From assembly GCA_051654865.1 (NCBI GenBank), contig JBOFYV010000045.1, forward strand, positions 1 to 56,438: 56,438 bases of DNA, given 5' to 3'. Of the stretch, positions 36,149 through 45,184 are shown one piece after another. The notes beneath the pieces were generated by a model, which was not told where the DNA came from, ran no database searches, and saw only the letters and a program-made list of their open reading frames with translations. Source of the stretch: JBOFOR01 sp051654865 (GTDB lineage Bacteria > Bacillota > Clostridia > Peptostreptococcales > Peptostreptococcaceae). Numbering within the stretch: the first letter of the stretch is position 1; the number at the start of each line of letters is the position of its first letter. The position numbers and the translations under genes are program-made.

Positions 36149-37489
36149 ATGAGCAAACAGACAAATTTAAAAAAGAGCATTGGATTATTTGCAGCTCTAT
36201 CAACTGTAGTAGGTATAGTAATTGGATCTGGAATATTCTTCAAAGCTAATGCTGTATTTGCAGCTACGGGTGCACCAGGACTTGGTATAATAGCTTGGGC
36301 ATTAGCAGGAATTATAACTATAGCGGCAGGACTTACATCTGCGGAACTTGCAGCTGCAATACCAGAGACAGGTGGTATGGTAGTTTATCTAAAAAGAATA
36401 TATGGAGATAAAATTGGATTTTTAACAGGATGGATGCTATCTATACTATATTATCCAGGACTTATGGCAGCGCTAGGATTTATATTTGCTAGTAATTTTG
36501 CATCTCTTTTAGGACTTGATGCTTCGGCAGTACCGGTAATAGGTGTAGGAGTTATATTATTACTTGCATTTGCAAACTGTATAGGTTCAAAAGCAGGTGG
36601 TATGATACAAACTGTATCTACATTATGTAAATTAGTACCATTATTTTTAATTATGGTATTAGGATTTGTAAAAGGTGATGGAAGTGTTTCTACAAGTTTA
36701 TATCCTATAACAAACCCAGAAGTGAATTTATCAACTGGATTAGGGGTTGCACTGCTTGGAACATTATTCGCTTATGAAGGATGGTTAAGTGCAGGTAACT
36801 TAGCTGGTGAAATGAAAAATCCTAAAAAGGATTTACCAAAAGCAATAGTTATAGGTATAACAGCAGTTACTTTAATATACATAGCAATAAATATGGCTTA
36901 TCTATGGGTGTTACCGGCAGATGTGTTAGCTAGTTCAGAGACACCTGCCACAGATGTTGCTAACGTAATATTTGGACCTACAGGGGCAAGATTTATAACT
37001 GCAGGTATAGCAATATCAATATTTGGTACACTAAATGCAATAATACTTACAGGACCAAGAACTTTATATGCTCTTGCACTAGAGCACAATATACCATTTG
37101 TTTCTAAGGTAAACAAAGGTGAAGCTCCAGGGAACGCTATATTAGTAATGAGTATAGTAGGAGCGCTATATTCTTTAACTCAAAACTTTGGATTATTAAC
37201 AGATGTTCCGGTGTTTGTTGTTTGGATATTCTACATACTAACATTTATTGGAGTTATAATACTTAGAAATAGAGAACCAAAATTAGAAAGACCTTACAGA
37301 GTACCTCTATATCCAATAGTTCCACTAGTTGCTATAATAGGTGGAGGGTATGTTGTAGTTAGCACATTAATGACACAAACTCAAAATGCTTTATTAGGAC
37401 TAGCAATAGCGTTAGTTGGTTTACCTATATATTTTGTTATAAGTAAATCAAAAAATAGTGATAAAAAACAATATAATAAAGCTGTTTAA
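36149..37489 (+). CDS. APC superfamily amino-acid permease
   Basis: 446 residues with twelve membrane segments. The family's first helix motif is clear (VVGIVIGSGIFFKANAVF, GSGIF substrate loop), followed by GLTSAELAAAIPETGGMVVYLKRIYGDKIGF and LGTLFAYEGWLSAGNLAGEMKNPKKDLPKAI. The sequence is closest in feel to SteT-like L-type exchangers (serine/threonine or aromatic amino acids), but substrate cannot be settled. It is monocistronic. Confidence 0.9.
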   Translation: MSKQTNLKKSIGLFAALSTVVGIVIGSGIFFKANAVFAATGAPGLGIIAWALAGIITIAAGLTSAELAAAIPETGGMVVYLKRIYGDKIGFLTGWMLSILYYPGLMAALGFIFASNFASLLGLDASAVPVIGVGVILLLAFANCIGSKAGGMIQTVSTLCKLVPLFLIMVLGFVKGDGSVSTSLYPITNPEVNLSTGLGVALLGTLFAYEGWLSAGNLAGEMKNPKKDLPKAIVIGITAVTLIYIAINMAYLWVLPADVLASSETPATDVANVIFGPTGARFITAGIAISIFGTLNAIILTGPRTLYALALEHNIPFVSKVNKGEAPGNAILVMSIVGALYSLTQNFGLLTDVPVFVVWIFYILTFIGVIILRNREPKLERPYRVPLYPIVPLVAIIGGGYVVVSTLMTQTQNALLGLAIALVGLPIYFVISKSKNSDKKQYNKAV

Positions 37490-37514
37490 AACTTTATAAC
37501 AAATTAAAACTTAT

Positions 37515-37545
37515 TAGTCTCAATCTTTTGATTGGGACTATTTTG
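37515..37545 (+). terminator. Terminator of the APC permease gene
   Basis: TAGTCTCAATC / GATTGGGACTA stem with one G-U pair, followed by TTTTGCG; moderate strength. Confidence 0.7.
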
Positions 37546-37892
37546 CGTATAAATAAATTATATTAACGTTAAAACTACTGGATATATGAGTAAAGTCAAT
37601 TTGAAAAATTCATATGGATTAGGATGAAGTAGTACTACTGAAGTATAAGTTTTTTGTTACAAAACATAAAAATATATTTTAATTACATCATTGATAGATA
37701 AAATACTACAAAATAAAAGGTAATTGTAAGTAAACTATATTTTGAGTAGTACTTTTAAATATTACATAAAAGGTTAATTGTTATAAGTATGTAAAAAGAA
37801 TATAATTTTCTGAAAGGTAAATGAACATAAGATTAAAATAATAATGCGGGCTAGAGCCTAATTTATATACATTATTATACGAGGGGGAAGAA
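37546..37892 (+). promoter_or_regulatory. Long 5' region of the S8 protease with structured end
   Basis: This is a gap of about 350 bp without a gene. Near its end, ATAATAATG (37838-37846) is the exact complement of CATTATTAT (37870-37878). Between them lies a small GGGC-taga-GCC hairpin (37848-37859). The outer stem ends three bases before the GAGGGGG ribosome binding site (37881-37887), so the structure could affect translation. It does not match either c-di-GMP riboswitch class as I know them. Confidence 0.4.
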
Positions 37893-40800
37893 ATGCATAT
37901 AAAAAGATGGTCTAAAAGTTTAAGAAAAATTTTATCAATAGGAGCTATAAGTATAATATTAATACCAACAGTATCTCAAGCAAATACAACAATGTTTAAT
38001 GAACCAAAGAATGGATTTGAACATGAATTGAAAGCAGAGGCAATTAAAATTCAACAAGGAGTGGATACAAGTACGGACAAAGAGATATCTATAATAGTAG
38101 AATTCAAATCACTACCAAAAGCTATTCAAAAACAAACCAAAAGTGAAGAAACTAATGAAGTAAATAAAGAACATGAGGAGTTTAAGCTATTTTTAGATAA
38201 ATTAAATAAAGAAAAAAGTATGACAATTGAAATAACTAATGAATATACACAACTATTTAATGGATTATCTATGAAAATAAAAGGCAGCGATGTAGAAAAA
38301 TTATTAGATAGTGGAGTTGTAAAAGCTATTTGGAATGATGCCACTATACAGCTAGATTTACCAAATGAAGAAGAAGTTAATAAACAGGAAGAGAAAAGCT
38401 CAAATGAAATTGCACCATATATGGCAGATAGTAAGCCAGCAATAGGTGTAAATAAACTGCATGAAGAAGGATTAACGGGTGAAGGTATAAAGGTAGGGGT
38501 AATTGATACAGGTATAGATTATAATCATCCTGATTTACAAAGTAGTTATCAAGGTGAAAAAACTAAAGATGTAGCATATGAACAATCTAAGGGTTGGGAT
38601 TTTGTAAATAATGATTCAGATCCAATGGAAACTACATATAAAGAGTGGCAAGAAAGTGGGAAACCAGAATCACTAGGAAACGGACCGTATTACACATCAC
38701 ATGGTACTCATGTATCTGGTACGATAGCAGCATCTCCAGACAACGAAAATGCTGAATTTAAGACTACAGGAGTAGCTCCAGATGCACAACTTTATGGATA
38801 CAAAGTACTAGGTCCATATGGGACAGGAAGTACACAAAATATAATAGCAGCAGTAGAAAAATCATTTACAGATGGTATGGATGTTATAAATATGTCATTA
38901 GGAAGTAGTATTAATGAAGCTGTAAGCCCGATATCAACAATTTGTAATAATGCAATGGCATCAGGTATGGTAGTAGTTATAGCTAATGGTAACTCAGGAC
39001 CTGCACCAGGAACAGTTGGTTCACCAGGAGCGGCACCACTTCCTATATCAGTTGGAGCTAGTAGTGTATCAACTACTATTGACACATTTGAGATTAATAC
39101 AGGGGAAAGTAAACTAAATGGACAATTATTGACAAGAGGGTATGAGACACCTATAGAACCATTACTTGACAAAGATTTAGAAATTGTAGATTGTGGATTT
39201 GGATTAGAGCAAGATTTTGAAGGTAAAGATATTAAAGAAAAAGTTGCTTTAATTCATGCAACTAACTTAAATTATCATACAAGAGTTGCTAATGCTAAGA
39301 AAAACGGAGCAATAGCTGTAATTGTTTATGGAGATGGCTCTTATAACTATATAGGAGAAGGAAGAGATTATATACCAACTATAGGGGTAATAGAAAGTGG
39401 AGATGTTTTAAAATCACAAACAAAAATAAATTTATCAAGAATTGGAGAAGTATCAACAAAGGGAGATGAATTAGCGTATTTTAGCTCGACAGGACCAACG
39501 GATACAGAAGATATAAAGCCAGATATAGTAGCACCAGGTGTATCTATAATGTCAACTGTACCAGAATATATGAATCATAAAGAAGATGGTCAAAACTATG
39601 ATATAGCATATTCAAGATCAAGTGGTACATCAATGGCAAGTCCACATGTAGCAGGTGTAGCAGCATTAATGATTCAAGACTATAAAAATAATAATGAACA
39701 ATACAATTCATTTGATATAAAAAGTACACTTATGAGTACATCAGATAATTTAGCTAGACAATATGCTGTAAATCAAATGGGTGCAGGAAGAATAAATGCT
39801 TATGAGGCAATACATTCAGATTTATCTATAAAGGTTTTAGATAAAGATACACAACTTGGTGATAATGGAGAAGTAGAAATAGATGATATAACAGGAGCAT
39901 TATCATATAAATATTTATATGTAGAAGATAATGCAAGTGAAACAACTAAAGCTATTGATGTTAATCTAGAAAATAAATCTAGTGAAGTAAAAAATCTTGA
40001 AATAAGTGTTGAATTCTTAGGTTCAGAATATGGTGGTTTAGATGCTAATCAAAATGGTGTGAATTTAGAAATACCACAAAATATAACTGTAAATCCAGGA
40101 GAAACTGCAAAGATATCTCCTAAAATAATTATACCTCAAGGAGCACAACTAGGTGTATATCAAGGGTATGTAAGAATAAAAGATGGTGAAGAAGTTAGTA
40201 ATATACCTTTTAGTGCAAGATCTGTAAAAGAGGAATTTATATCATCAATAAGCAGAAAAAGTATATCTAGTGAAGTTGAACTTACAGGTCATCGTTCACA
40301 GGGAGTAAATGCACTGTTTACAGTAGGTTCACCAATAGACTCTATTGAAATTTATATAAAAGATTATGAGAAAGATAAAGTGATTGGTTATTTAGGAAAA
40401 GTAAATGCAAAAGGATTGAAGCCAGGAACATATCAAATTGATTATATAATAGAGCCAAATCCATTATATTTCCCTGTCAAAAATGAAAAAGATATAAGCC
40501 CTATTATATCAAGACTTGATGGTGGAAAATATAAAGTAGAGATAAGATCAGTTGACACTAGTGGTAAAGTAGTAAGTCAACAACATCCTTTATTAATAGA
40601 TAATGATCAAGTTAATATTAAATCTAATATAGAAAATGATGTTTATGAATTAAGTAAAGATAATATGACAGTAGAAAAAGATGATGAAGGAAATGATTTA
40701 GAAGCATTTTGGATAAAAGGAAAAGTATCTGATAATAGTATAAAAGCTCTTAAGAGTATTGGATTAGAGAGTAGTGTAAAAGACCTATTAGTATCAGATG

Positions 40801-42338
40801 TGTCAGGGCGTGGAGTCAAAATAGATGAAAAAGGAAGCTTTAAAATACCAATAACTAGTGAAATGGTAAATGGAACGTATACAGGTGTATTAGATTTTAA
40901 GCTAAAAGGAACTGATGATGCAATATCTCATTTTATAGCTCCTGAAAATAGTATATTCTTAAAGAAAGGTACTCCATATATACAAACTACAGCACAAGAT
41001 AGAGAAGTAGAAAAAGATGATGAGGTAGAAATAACATTATCTGCAAAAAATATTAAAAATGCAAGTAAGTTAAAATTACCACTAGATTATGAAGATGGAT
41101 TTAAAGTAGTTGATGTTGAATTAAATGACAAGGCTAAGAAAATATTAAAGAAGAAGGGGTATAAGGCAAAAGTATCATATAAATTGAATGATAATCCATA
41201 TAGCCCACCTGTAGACATAAATATAGAAATTCAAGATTCTAACGGTCAACCTGTAAATATAGATTTAAATACAGAGTTAGTAGATGTAGAACTTAAATTA
41301 GTAGATGATACAGAATTTATGAGATACACAACTCAGATAGAGAGTGTATACCCATCTATAGTAGATAAAGATGGAAATAAATGTGATGTAGTTAATGGAT
41401 ACGGTAGAATGTATGAAACTTTAGAAGTTATACCAGAAAAATCTTCAGCTAGAATTAATGCTACTATAATAGAAGGAATCGGTTGGAATATATTCTATCC
41501 AAACTTTGATTTAAATAAAATAAAAAATAATGTTTGGATTGAATCTCCTGAAGGTAAAAAATATTATGCCGGATATGATCAAAATACAGCAAGTTTCACA
41601 AGTAAAAAGATACCAGTTTCTAATAAGTTATATACTGCAGTAATAGATGTACCAGGTCACTTTACAAGTAAGACATCATTTAAACCATATGTACCATATG
41701 ATGGAGACTTAATAAGTAAACATAATCAAATATCAGATAGAGAGTTTGATTATAACTTAGTAGCAGGAGAAACTAATAAAGATGGTGTTATAGATATAAT
41801 GGATGCTATAAATGTAGCAAACAATTATAATAAAGAAGTAACTAACAAAGAAATGTTAAACTATGATTTTAATTATGATAACAAAATAGATAATAAGGAT
41901 ATGGAGTATATAATTAAAAACTATCTAAAAGTAAATTATCAACAAGAAAATCATGCAGAGCCTAAAGATAAGCATAATAATGAAACATTAGAAGATGTGC
42001 TAAATAGAATTGGATACAATGAAAATAAATCAAAGAGACCTAATGATGTAGTTGAACTTTCAGAGATTAAATATTTTGAAACTGACGGATATGTAGCAAC
42101 ACAAGGTCAAATAAGTGAAATTAAAACTAAAGAAGATACATTATATAAAGTAAATGATAAAAATACTGTGTTTGTTTATAAAGAAGAAGAGTTATTGTTT
42201 AAAGTAAAAGGTGAACTTAACGAGTTATTTATAAATGATGGTAGAGGAATTGTTTTAGTTGAAACTGAAAATGGAAAAGAACACTATACTGATAAGATGA
42301 TGTCAAATATAGAAGCTTTAAAAATAGAGGACAATTAG
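37893..42338 (+). CDS. Large secreted S8 subtilisin-like protease (lactocepin-like)
   Basis: 1481 residues. Signal peptide at 1-30 (ILSIGAISIILIPTVSQA). An inhibitor-like I9 propeptide follows (about 60-150, ISIIVEFKSLPKAI). The catalytic domain has Asp near 205 (GVIDTGIDYNHPDL), His near 270 (TSHGTHVSGTIAAS), Asn near 364 (ANGNSGPAPGT) and Ser near 577 (SGTSMASPHVAGVAALM), with a PA domain inserted around 400-520. Several Fn3/Ig-like beta domains come next. A dockerin-like pair of Asp loops is at about 1291-1345 (GETNKDGVIDIMDAINVANNY, DFNYDNKIDNKDMEYIIKNY). There is no LPXTG or membrane anchor, so it is released or held by the dockerin-like part. Confidence 0.93.
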   Translation: MHIKRWSKSLRKILSIGAISIILIPTVSQANTTMFNEPKNGFEHELKAEAIKIQQGVDTSTDKEISIIVEFKSLPKAIQKQTKSEETNEVNKEHEEFKLFLDKLNKEKSMTIEITNEYTQLFNGLSMKIKGSDVEKLLDSGVVKAIWNDATIQLDLPNEEEVNKQEEKSSNEIAPYMADSKPAIGVNKLHEEGLTGEGIKVGVIDTGIDYNHPDLQSSYQGEKTKDVAYEQSKGWDFVNNDSDPMETTYKEWQESGKPESLGNGPYYTSHGTHVSGTIAASPDNENAEFKTTGVAPDAQLYGYKVLGPYGTGSTQNIIAAVEKSFTDGMDVINMSLGSSINEAVSPISTICNNAMASGMVVVIANGNSGPAPGTVGSPGAAPLPISVGASSVSTTIDTFEINTGESKLNGQLLTRGYETPIEPLLDKDLEIVDCGFGLEQDFEGKDIKEKVALIHATNLNYHTRVANAKKNGAIAVIVYGDGSYNYIGEGRDYIPTIGVIESGDVLKSQTKINLSRIGEVSTKGDELAYFSSTGPTDTEDIKPDIVAPGVSIMSTVPEYMNHKEDGQNYDIAYSRSSGTSMASPHVAGVAALMIQDYKNNNEQYNSFDIKSTLMSTSDNLARQYAVNQMGAGRINAYEAIHSDLSIKVLDKDTQLGDNGEVEIDDITGALSYKYLYVEDNASETTKAIDVNLENKSSEVKNLEISVEFLGSEYGGLDANQNGVNLEIPQNITVNPGETAKISPKIIIPQGAQLGVYQGYVRIKDGEEVSNIPFSARSVKEEFISSISRKSISSEVELTGHRSQGVNALFTVGSPIDSIEIYIKDYEKDKVIGYLGKVNAKGLKPGTYQIDYIIEPNPLYFPVKNEKDISPIISRLDGGKYKVEIRSVDTSGKVVSQQHPLLIDNDQVNIKSNIENDVYELSKDNMTVEKDDEGNDLEAFWIKGKVSDNSIKALKSIGLESSVKDLLVSDVSGRGVKIDEKGSFKIPITSEMVNGTYTGVLDFKLKGTDDAISHFIAPENSIFLKKGTPYIQTTAQDREVEKDDEVEITLSAKNIKNASKLKLPLDYEDGFKVVDVELNDKAKKILKKKGYKAKVSYKLNDNPYSPPVDINIEIQDSNGQPVNIDLNTELVDVELKLVDDTEFMRYTTQIESVYPSIVDKDGNKCDVVNGYGRMYETLEVIPEKSSARINATIIEGIGWNIFYPNFDLNKIKNNVWIESPEGKKYYAGYDQNTASFTSKKIPVSNKLYTAVIDVPGHFTSKTSFKPYVPYDGDLISKHNQISDREFDYNLVAGETNKDGVIDIMDAINVANNYNKEVTNKEMLNYDFNYDNKIDNKDMEYIIKNYLKVNYQQENHAEPKDKHNNETLEDVLNRIGYNENKSKRPNDVVELSEIKYFETDGYVATQGQISEIKTKEDTLYKVNDKNTVFVYKEEELLFKVKGELNELFINDGRGIVLVETENGKEHYTDKMMSNIEALKIEDN

Positions 42339-42459
42339 TTTTCTAGAGTAGCAATATACAAAAGGAAGAATAATTAGTTATAAGTTACTCAGTTGAAGAA
42401 TTAGAAACTGAAGATTTTTTAACTAAGTAATTATATATAAATTAAAATAACCTCTCTAT

Positions 42460-42489
42460 AAAAAAGAACGGATTATCCGTTCTTTTTTA
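42460..42489 (+). terminator. Terminator of the S8 protease gene
   Basis: AAAAAAGAACGGA-tta-TCCGTTCTTTTTT hairpin, about 120 bp after the stop; the space between holds nothing I can support as a gene. Confidence 0.9.
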
Positions 42490-42600
42490 TATACAATAAT
42501 ATTAGATAGTAAACAATAAGATTTTTTAGATATAAATAAAAGTAGAAGTTGCAAAAAATTGCGAAAATTCGTATAATATATAGAAGAATAAAAATTTAAT

Positions 42601-42673
42601 TGGCAAAACTAGGGAAATCTAGTGACGCAAAGCTAAAGGGGCTAAGGAGTGTATCTAAGCTAGCCAGTTGCCA
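42601..42673 (+). ncRNA. Class I c-di-GMP riboswitch (GEMM-I)
   Basis: The basal stem is TGGCAA (42601-42606) with TTGCCA (42668-42673). Inside are the first hairpin ACTAG-GGAAA-TCTAGT, with its GAAA tetraloop, the highly conserved joining sequence GACGCAAAGC (42624-42633), and the second arm GGGGCTAAGG...AGCTAGCC with the tetraloop receptor-like CTAAGG. These match the known GEMM-I layout. It precedes a LuxR-type regulator gene by about 180 bp, with two terminators between. Confidence 0.93.
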
Positions 42674-42694
42674 AAGAGTTTCACACTTTTTGTT

Positions 42695-42720
42695 TAATGG
42701 TTTTGACTAACCATTTTTTA
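42695..42720 (+). terminator. First terminator after the riboswitch (expression platform)
   Basis: ATGGTT (42697-42702) / AACCAT (42709-42714) with a 6-nt loop, then TTTTTTA. It is only about 20 nt past the aptamer, so it is the likely ligand-controlled element, but its alternative fold is not obvious to me. Confidence 0.65.
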
Positions 42721-42729
42721 GCATACAGT

Positions 42730-42756
42730 CTACTCTGAAAAGAGTAGTTTTTTTTA
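42730..42756 (+). terminator. Second, strong terminator after the riboswitch
   Basis: CTACTCT-gaaa-AGAGTAG followed by eight T residues: a textbook intrinsic terminator, 10 bp after the first. Confidence 0.88.
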
Positions 42757-42851
42757 TTAACATATTAAACAGTGAAACAATAGCAACTAACCTAATATAA
42801 GCCAAGTAGTTATTAAATTAGTTTAACGGAGGTATTTTAAGGAGGGGTAAC

Positions 42852-43457
42852 ATGAATGTAGTTGTATTATCAAATTCATTAATAACTAGGAAAGGTATAG
42901 TTGAAATTTTATTAAAAGAAGAATACATAAGTAATATTGAAGAGTGTGCATCATATAATGAAATACAAAATTTTAATCATGACTTAATTATAGTTGAATT
43001 AAATAAGGACAATACACAATATCTAAAGTATTTACAACGTATTAAAAGAGATACAGATAAAAAAATAATGATATTAGATTTTTATGAAGAGAAATCATTA
43101 TTTTCTAAATGTATGAAAATAGGAGTAGATGCTTACATATTAGCAAATATAAATTCCGAGGATATTATTTATGCTACTAAAAAAATATACTTAGGAAAGA
43201 AATATTATGATGCGGATTTAATACAAAACTATATGAGTAGTAGATATAAAAGTTCTATACCAGAGCTTACTAAAAGAGAGCAAGAGATATTAAAGCACAT
43301 TGCAGATGGTAAAACAAATCTAGAAATAGCAGATGAATTATATATAACTGAGCATACAGTAAAAAAGCATACCAGCAATATTTTTATTAAATTAAATTTA
43401 AAAGATAGAATGCAAGCTGTTTTATATGCAAATGATATTGGAATTATAAATTTATAA
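42852..43457 (+). CDS. LuxR-type regulator with degenerate receiver domain
   Basis: 201 residues, NarL-like layout. The C-terminal helix-turn-helix is intact (LTKREQEILKHIADGKTNLEIADELYITEHTVKKHTSNIFIKLNLKDR). The N-terminal receiver has the right fold and spacing but lacks its active site. The acidic pair is replaced by SNS (VVVLSNSLI), the phosphoacceptor Asp is Glu49 (LIIVELNKDN), and the switch Lys is missing (AYILANINSED). Glu often mimics phospho-Asp, so the protein may be always active. Control would then lie with its amount, set by the c-di-GMP riboswitch upstream. There is no kinase gene beside it. Confidence 0.88.
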   Translation: MNVVVLSNSLITRKGIVEILLKEEYISNIEECASYNEIQNFNHDLIIVELNKDNTQYLKYLQRIKRDTDKKIMILDFYEEKSLFSKCMKIGVDAYILANINSEDIIYATKKIYLGKKYYDADLIQNYMSSRYKSSIPELTKREQEILKHIADGKTNLEIADELYITEHTVKKHTSNIFIKLNLKDRMQAVLYANDIGIINL

Positions 43458-43467
43458 CTATTAATAT

Positions 43468-43510
43468 AAAAAGAACATTATGGCAACCTAGTGCTATGAT
43501 GTTCTTTTTA
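43468..43510 (+). terminator. Terminator of the LuxR-type gene
   Basis: AAAAAGAACAT / ATGTTCTTTTT stem with a 20-nt loop; a smaller ATACCC / GGGTAT repeat follows at 43532-43554. Confidence 0.8.
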
Positions 43511-43655
43511 TAAATGTGATTAAATAGAAAAATACCCGGCGTATTTTAGGGTATATGGAGATGGAATATATGAGATTATAAATAAAACTTTTTTAAATAT
43601 TAATTTCGTATATAATAAGTAGGAGAACAGAATAAAAATAACCAGAGGTAAAATA

Positions 43656-44198
43656 ATGATCAATGAAGATATAAAACTCATAAAAAAGATAAAAAAGAAA
43701 TCTAGTAAAAGTGCAGCAAATGACTTGATTTCTAAGTATTATAAAGAAATATACGCCTATACATATAAACAAACATTAGACAAAGAGTTATCTATGGATT
43801 TGACTCAAGAAATTTTTATAAGTGTATTAAAATCAATAAATAGTTATGATGAAAATAAATCATCATTTAGGACATGGATATATAAAATATCAACAAATAA
43901 AATAGTAGATTACTACAGATCTAAAAGCTATAAATACAGCAACATAGTAGTGAATATAGAAGAGAATATAATAGAAGATAAGGATGATTTTATTAAAAAT
44001 ATAGAAAATAAAGAAGAAATCGAAAAAGTTTTAAAATTAGTAAATTCTATGAAAGTAGATTTACAAGAAGTATTTAGATTAAAAATATTTTCAGACTATA
44101 CATTTACTCAAATCGCAACAATATTAAAAATACCCGAGTCAACAGTAAAAACTAAGTATTACTCAATAATAAAGAAGATAAAAAGTGAATTTAATTAA
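43656..44198 (+). CDS. ECF-type sigma factor
   Basis: 180 residues. Region 2: SAANDLISKYYKEIYAYTYKQ...DLTQEIFISVLKSINSYDENKSSFRTWIYKISTNKIVDYYRSK, the standard ECF sequence pattern. Region 4: LQEVFRLKIFSDYTFTQIATILKIPESTVKTKYYSIIKKIKSEF. The next gene, 10 bp downstream, encodes a membrane protein that is likely its anti-sigma or sensor. The following ABC operon is a likely target. Confidence 0.93.
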   Translation: MINEDIKLIKKIKKKSSKSAANDLISKYYKEIYAYTYKQTLDKELSMDLTQEIFISVLKSINSYDENKSSFRTWIYKISTNKIVDYYRSKSYKYSNIVVNIEENIIEDKDDFIKNIENKEEIEKVLKLVNSMKVDLQEVFRLKIFSDYTFTQIATILKIPESTVKTKYYSIIKKIKSEFN

Positions 44199-44208
44199 GG
44201 AGAAAACA

Positions 44209-44955
44209 ATGGATAAATTTCATATAGATATGCCAAGTGATTTTGAAATAGAAAATCAGATAAATAATATAGTAGAAAGAGGAATTAAAGAAAAAGAGAG
44301 TTTTTATAGTCATATAAAAAATATGTACAAGGAAATAGGGTTTAGAAACCTATTTCATGATTTATCAGAATTAGCATTCGTAGGAGTACTTGTTATAAGT
44401 ATATTAGCAATATTCATAAAAGGTATAATGCAAGAGTCGCATGTAAGTTCAGAAAGTGTATATGCGTATATATTTATGATATCCCCAATATTATATTTCT
44501 CAACTATAGTATTTTCATATGCAAATATGAAAGAAAACAATACTTATCAAGTGGAGATGACGTGTAAATACAATACTCTTCAAATAGCATCACTTAGAAT
44601 GTTAGTGTGTAGTATTATAAGTATATTAGTAAATACACTGGTTATAATGATTATGTCTAGTAAAATAATATTTATAAAAGGAATAATGATATCTACAAGC
44701 TCATTGTTTGTATTTTCATCAATAGCATTATACTCTTTAGTAAATATTAAAAGTACAATAAAAAAGTGTGTAATAGTATTTGGCTGGATAGCTTTAAATG
44801 GATTATTTTATATAATAGATGTAGGTACATATAACCACTTACTATCAAGCATACCAACATATATATATGGAATAGTAAGTATATGTTCTATGTATTTATA
44901 TATTAAAAATATTAAAAAGCTATCAGGATATGAAAAACTAAATTTTGAAATATAA
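44209..44955 (+). CDS. Polytopic membrane protein, probable anti-sigma partner
   Basis: 248 residues from the ATG at 44209 behind AAGGAG; the frame extends upstream to a GTG at 44185, but the ribosome binding site supports this start. A cytoplasmic N-terminal stretch of about 55 residues precedes six membrane segments (for example VLVISILAIFIKG, YIFMISPILYFSTIVFSY, FIKGIMISTSSLFVFSSIALYSL). No known domain is evident. Its place directly after an ECF sigma gene suggests that it holds the sigma factor at the membrane; this is inference. Confidence 0.72.
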   Translation: MDKFHIDMPSDFEIENQINNIVERGIKEKESFYSHIKNMYKEIGFRNLFHDLSELAFVGVLVISILAIFIKGIMQESHVSSESVYAYIFMISPILYFSTIVFSYANMKENNTYQVEMTCKYNTLQIASLRMLVCSIISILVNTLVIMIMSSKIIFIKGIMISTSSLFVFSSIALYSLVNIKSTIKKCVIVFGWIALNGLFYIIDVGTYNHLLSSIPTYIYGIVSICSMYLYIKNIKKLSGYEKLNFEI

Positions 44956-44956
44956 T

Positions 44957-44994
44957 AATAAAGCTCTAGCAAATGAATGCTAGAGCTTTATTAT
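44957..44994 (+). terminator. Terminator after sigma/membrane protein pair
   Basis: AATAAAGCTCTAGCA / TGCTAGAGCTTTATT perfect stem with a 6-nt loop, directly after the stop codon. Confidence 0.9.
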
Positions 44995-45184
44995 TTGATA
45001 TACAAAAATGAGTACAATAAAAATATCTTTATTAATTTATGTATAAAAAAATATTTAAAAAAAAATAAAAAAATTTTAAAACTATTTTAAAACTCTTTAC
45101 GAATATATAAATAGAGAAATAAAAAAGGCCTAAAATTGTAAAAAATAATCATATGATAAAACTAAAAATACTATGGAGGAGACA

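Noticed and set aside
37546..37892. c-di-GMP riboswitch (class I or II) before the S8 protease
   Set aside because: No GACGCAAAGC or comparable core is present. The only structure is a simple stem close to the ribosome binding site.
43532..43554. Small ATACCC / GGGTAT inverted repeat before the sigma gene as a riboswitch
   Set aside because: Six base pairs with an 11-nt loop are too little to support more than a chance hairpin; it is noted only in the neighbouring terminator entry.
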